A DNA stretch of 15,656 nucleotides. It comes from AP-15 sp035252905 (GTDB taxonomy: Bacteria; Pseudomonadota; Alphaproteobacteria; ATCC43930; CGMCC-115725). The notes under the pieces are model-generated. The model saw only the letters and a program-made list of their open reading frames with translations. It was not told the DNA's origin and made no database searches. The position numbers and the translations under genes were made by a program. This document shows positions 13,448 to 15,656 of the stretch, in pieces. Every line of letters begins with the position of its first letter. The first letter of the stretch is position 1. Where the stretch lies: NCBI GenBank assembly GCA_035252905.1, contig DATFCQ010000217.1:1-15656 (forward strand), read 5' to 3'.

Positions 13448-14857
13448 ATGCGCCACGGTCGAGGTCTAGCGCGTCTGATCGGACCCGTCGCGCTTCTGTT
13501 GGGGTCGCTGCCGGCGCTCGCCCAGACCGCCCCCGGCGGAGAGGCTCCGCCCGCCGCCCCTGCCGGCCTGTGGGAGCGCGAACATCTGCTCGGCGACCTC
13601 GGCGGGTTGCGCCCCTGGCTGCAGCGGCATGGCGTCGCCCTCACCCTGTCCGAGACCAGCGAGGGGCTCGGCAACCTGACCGGCGGCCTGCGCCGCGACT
13701 TTGCCTATGACGGGCTGACCAACATGGAACTGTCGCTCGACGCCGAAAAGGCGTTCGGCTGGAAGGGCGCCACGTTCGACGTCAGCGCCCTGCAGATCCA
13801 TGGCCGCAATCTGAGCGCCGATGTTCTCAACGTGTTGCAGACCGCGAGCGGCATCGAGGCCAATCGCGCCACTCGGCTATGGGAATTGTGGTACCAGCAG
13901 GCCTTTCTCGGCGGCAAGGCGGATCTGAAGATCGGCCAGCAGAGCACCGAGCGCGAATTCATTATCAGCGATTACGCCGGCGTCTTCATCAACTCGGCGA
14001 TGGGCTGGCCGGCCTTGACCGCGCTCGATCTCTACGCCGGCGGACCGGCCTATCCGCTGTCCTCGCTCGGTCTGCGTCTGCGGGCGAAACCGGCGGAGCG
14101 GCTGACCGTCCTCGCCGGCGTGTTCGACGACAACCCGCCGGGCGGCCCGTTCCTCGACGATCTGCAGATCCGCGACGGCGAGGCCTCGGGCACGCGGTTC
14201 AATCTCGGGACCGGCGCATTGTTTCTCGGCGAGGTCCAATATGCCGCCCCGCGCCCGCCCTTTGCCGACCGGCACAGGGATCTGCCCGGCACCTACAAAT
14301 TCGGCGTCTGGGCCGATACCGGACCCTTTCCCGACCGCCGTTTCGACACGGCGGGCCTGTCGCTTGCCGCGCCCTCGAGCACCGGCGTGCCGCGCCTCCA
14401 TCGCGGCAATTTCGGTCTTTACGGCGTCGTCGATCAGACGGTCTGGCGGCCGAACCCGAAAGCGGAGCGCGCGCTCGGCGTGTTCGTCCGCGCCCTCGGG
14501 GCGCCCGGCGACCGCAATCTGGTCGACGTCTCGCTGATCGCCGGGATCGACTGGAAGGCGCCGTTGCCCGGACGCAAGGACGACCAGTTCGCGATCGGCT
14601 ACGGCCTCGTCCATCTCGGCTCCCGCGCCGCCGCGCTCGACCGCGACCGGGCGTTTTTCGCCGGCGCCGCGCCGCCGGCCCGCAGCGAGCATTTCATCGA
14701 GATCACCTATGACTGGAAACTTGCCGGATGGTGGGAATTGCAGCCGGATTTCCAGTATTTCATCAACCCGCTCGAATCGACCGCGGATGTACGCGGACCG
14801 CTGCGCCGGCCCGGCGACGAGGCGGTCCTCGGGCTGCGCACGCGCATCACCTTTTGA
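13448..14857 (+). CDS. OprB-type outer-membrane porin
   Basis: A 469-residue outer-membrane beta-barrel of the carbohydrate-selective OprB porin family. Residues 1-25 form a signal peptide (cleavage after ALA). The domain opens with LWEREHLLGDLGGLRPWL (41-58) and HGVALTLSET, typical of the OprB N-terminus; later segments include WELWYQQAFLGGKADLKIGQQ and YAGVFINSAMGWP. The last residue is Phe (RTRITF), the usual outer-membrane assembly signal. GAGGAG lies 9 bases before the ATG at 13448, which was chosen over an upstream frame opening at 13295 that spans the operator. The Fur-like operator suggests iron-responsive expression; whether it carries sugars, metal chelates or something else is unknown. 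Confidence 0.88.
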   Translation: MRHGRGLARLIGPVALLLGSLPALAQTAPGGEAPPAAPAGLWEREHLLGDLGGLRPWLQRHGVALTLSETSEGLGNLTGGLRRDFAYDGLTNMELSLDAEKAFGWKGATFDVSALQIHGRNLSADVLNVLQTASGIEANRATRLWELWYQQAFLGGKADLKIGQQSTEREFIISDYAGVFINSAMGWPALTALDLYAGGPAYPLSSLGLRLRAKPAERLTVLAGVFDDNPPGGPFLDDLQIRDGEASGTRFNLGTGALFLGEVQYAAPRPPFADRHRDLPGTYKFGVWADTGPFPDRRFDTAGLSLAAPSSTGVPRLHRGNFGLYGVVDQTVWRPNPKAERALGVFVRALGAPGDRNLVDVSLIAGIDWKAPLPGRKDDQFAIGYGLVHLGSRAAALDRDRAFFAGAAPPARSEHFIEITYDWKLAGWWELQPDFQYFINPLESTADVRGPLRRPGDEAVLGLRTRITF

Positions 14858-14971
14858 CAGCCCGCTTGATACCAGATCACTCTGATTGGAACTCATGTGG
14901 ATCACCCTTTCCCAACCCTCCCCCATCAAGGGCTAGCGCCAGCACACATCCACCAAAGCGCGAGAGTATTG

Positions 14972-15023
14972 CCCTCTCCGCCCGCTTGCGGGGGGAGAGG
15001 GAGGCTGACAGGGGTAGGTATGG
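14972..15023. repeat. Partial copy of the 15215-15359 element
   Basis: CCCTCTCC (14972-14979) pairs with GGAGAGGG (14994-15001) in a hairpin, and CTGACAGGGGTAGGTATGG (15005-15023) matches the 19-bp end at 15341-15359 at 17 positions. It looks like a partial or diverged copy and may also terminate the porin transcript. Confidence 0.55.
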
Positions 15024-15048
15024 AGTCATGGAGGCGTATGGAAAGGCC

Positions 15049-15171
15049 GTCATTCCGGGGCGCGGGCGCAGCCCGCGAGCCCGGAACCCATGCACACAGG
15101 CTTCCCCCGGTCCTGCCAAAACCAGTGTTCATGGCTTCCGGGCCCGGCGCTTCGCGCCGTCCCGGAATGAC
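15049..15171. repeat. Palindromic repeat G, copy 1
   Basis: A 123-bp element with perfect 11-bp ends, GTCATTCCGGG and CCCGGAATGAC. Internal hairpins include GGGCGCAGCCC and GGCGCTTCGCGCC. Its reverse complement occurs at 15403-15515, so it is a dispersed fold-back repeat. Similar GTCATTCCGGG elements are common between genes in Bradyrhizobium relatives (recalled, not checked). Confidence 0.75.
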
Positions 15172-15214
15172 AAGTTCTACTGTAATTTCAGATTAATAAC
15201 CACCATCCACCTAA

Positions 15215-15359
15215 CCATACCTACCCTTATCAGGGAGAGGGAGGGGACCCATCGCATCGGCGATGGGGAGGGTGAGGTGGGCGCCGGCAGCGCTGCCTCC
15301 CCCCACCTCACCCCAGCCCTCTCCGCCCCCAGGGGCGGAGCTGATAAGGGTAGGTATGG
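15215..15359. repeat. Inverted-repeat element F with 19-bp perfect ends
   Basis: The ends at 15215-15233 and 15341-15359 are exact inverse complements (19 bp). Inside, GGAGAGGG (15234) pairs with CCCTCTCC (15317) and GGGTGAGGTGGG (15270) with CCCACCTCACCC (15302). A GGCAGCGCTGCC palindrome sits near the apex (15286-15297). An extra hairpin, CCCATCGC-ATCG-GCGATGGG (15248-15267), is present on one arm only. No coding content; it looks like a MITE or a structured intergenic repeat. Confidence 0.75.
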
Positions 15360-15402
15360 CCGAGTGGGAGATGATTATCGGTTTGATCTTATAGTAAAAC
15401 TC

Positions 15403-15515
15403 GTCATTCCGGGACGGCGCGAAGCGCCGGGCCCGGAAGCCATGAACACCGGCCTTGCCAGGGCCGTCAAATGCCCATGTGCATGGGTTCCGGGCTCGCG
15501 GGCTACGCCCGCGCC
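15403..15515. repeat. Palindromic repeat G, copy 2, inverted and end-truncated
   Basis: It runs as the reverse complement of copy 1, from GTCATTCCGGGACGGCGCG through CATGGGTTCCGGGCTCGCGG to CCGCGCC, with a diverged middle. The last ~10 bases of the far end (CCGGAATGAC) are lost. It lies 43 bp after element F, mirroring copy 1. Confidence 0.75.
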
Positions 15516-15583
15516 AGTTGTGTGCGTCAAGTTCAGCAATTTGATCAAGGTGCGGGTGATAAGGGGTGAGGATCTCCTTGTGC

Positions 15584-15656
15584 TCAGTCGCGGCCGTAAC
15601 CGCGGGGCGGATCGATCGCCAGCAGCTCGTCCAAATCGATCTCAGTGATCGCTTGC
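15584..15656 (-). CDS. Possible C-terminal end of a gene cut by the window edge
   Basis: A minus-strand frame enters from the right edge and ends with TGA at 15584-15586, reading QAITEIDLDELLAID and then PPRGYGRD. The acidic, ordered composition looks like real protein and differs from the repeat translations beside it. Only 23 residues are visible, so neither family nor reality can be confirmed. Confidence 0.35.
   Translation of the reverse strand, partial: QAITEIDLDELLAIDPPRGYGRD

Larger units (their letters stand above)
14858..15583. other. Repeat-rich intergenic region after the porin gene
   Basis: No gene is supported over these 726 bases: open frames here encode low-complexity repeat translations. 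The content is two classes of palindromic repeat in alternation: an element with a GAGAGGG hairpin and CTGACAGGGGTAGG end (14972-15023), then elements at 15049-15171, 15215-15359 and 15403-15515. The two 43-bp spacers between the last three are AT-rich and are themselves related in inverted orientation. Confidence 0.65.

Noticed and set aside
14897..15515. CRISPR-like repeats at the right end
   Set aside because: Repeats are few, in opposite orientations, of unequal length and internally palindromic, with no cas genes; they are fold-back elements.
14728..15648. Open frames across the repeat region after the porin
   Set aside because: They are translations of palindromic repeats, with no domain, no ribosome binding site and no consistent composition.

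Overview
The window is GC-rich (roughly two thirds G+C by eye), densely coded DNA. Its gene families, strong Shine-Dalgarno-led starts and stacked palindromic intergenic repeats fit an alphaproteobacterium, probably Hyphomicrobiales or a close relative. No rRNA, tRNA, CRISPR array, transposase or phage gene was seen. Placement below class level is inference.

Left part (1-3917): a DegP/HtrA-type periplasmic serine protease; a convergent small XRE-type DNA-binding protein; a pyroglutamyl peptidase I (pcp); a short-chain dehydrogenase; and a 46-residue single-span membrane protein. Next, on the minus strand, come a secreted two-domain protein (CBM60-like sugar-binding domain plus CAP domain, 4068-4961) and a glutamine-dependent NAD+ synthetase (5389-7440).

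Middle and right part (8010-14857) is a metal-homeostasis block. It starts with a polyferredoxin-like membrane protein (FtrD type) followed by a P19/FtrA-type periplasmic iron protein. It continues with a Zur-type Fur-family regulator on the same strand, then a convergent znuA-znuC-znuB zinc ABC transporter operon, and a divergent OprB-type porin. The iron pair and the porin carry the same 34-bp upstream segment, which contains a 7-1-7 palindrome that looks like a Fur box. znuA has a different, AT-centred Zur-like palindrome. The block therefore reads as linked iron and zinc acquisition. The permease (FtrC) and cupredoxin (FtrB) that normally complete an Ftr iron system are absent here.

The intergenic spaces are full of fold-back DNA: a 45-bp dispersed repeat in three copies (one supplies the znuB stop codon), a 107-bp fold-back at 5219-5325, palindromic elements at 7689-7903, and a composite palindrome of about 470 bp at 15049-15515. 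In that palindrome two copies of one element, in opposite orientation, flank a second inverted-repeat element at matching 43-bp distances. At the far right edge the C-terminal codons of a minus-strand gene may be visible.
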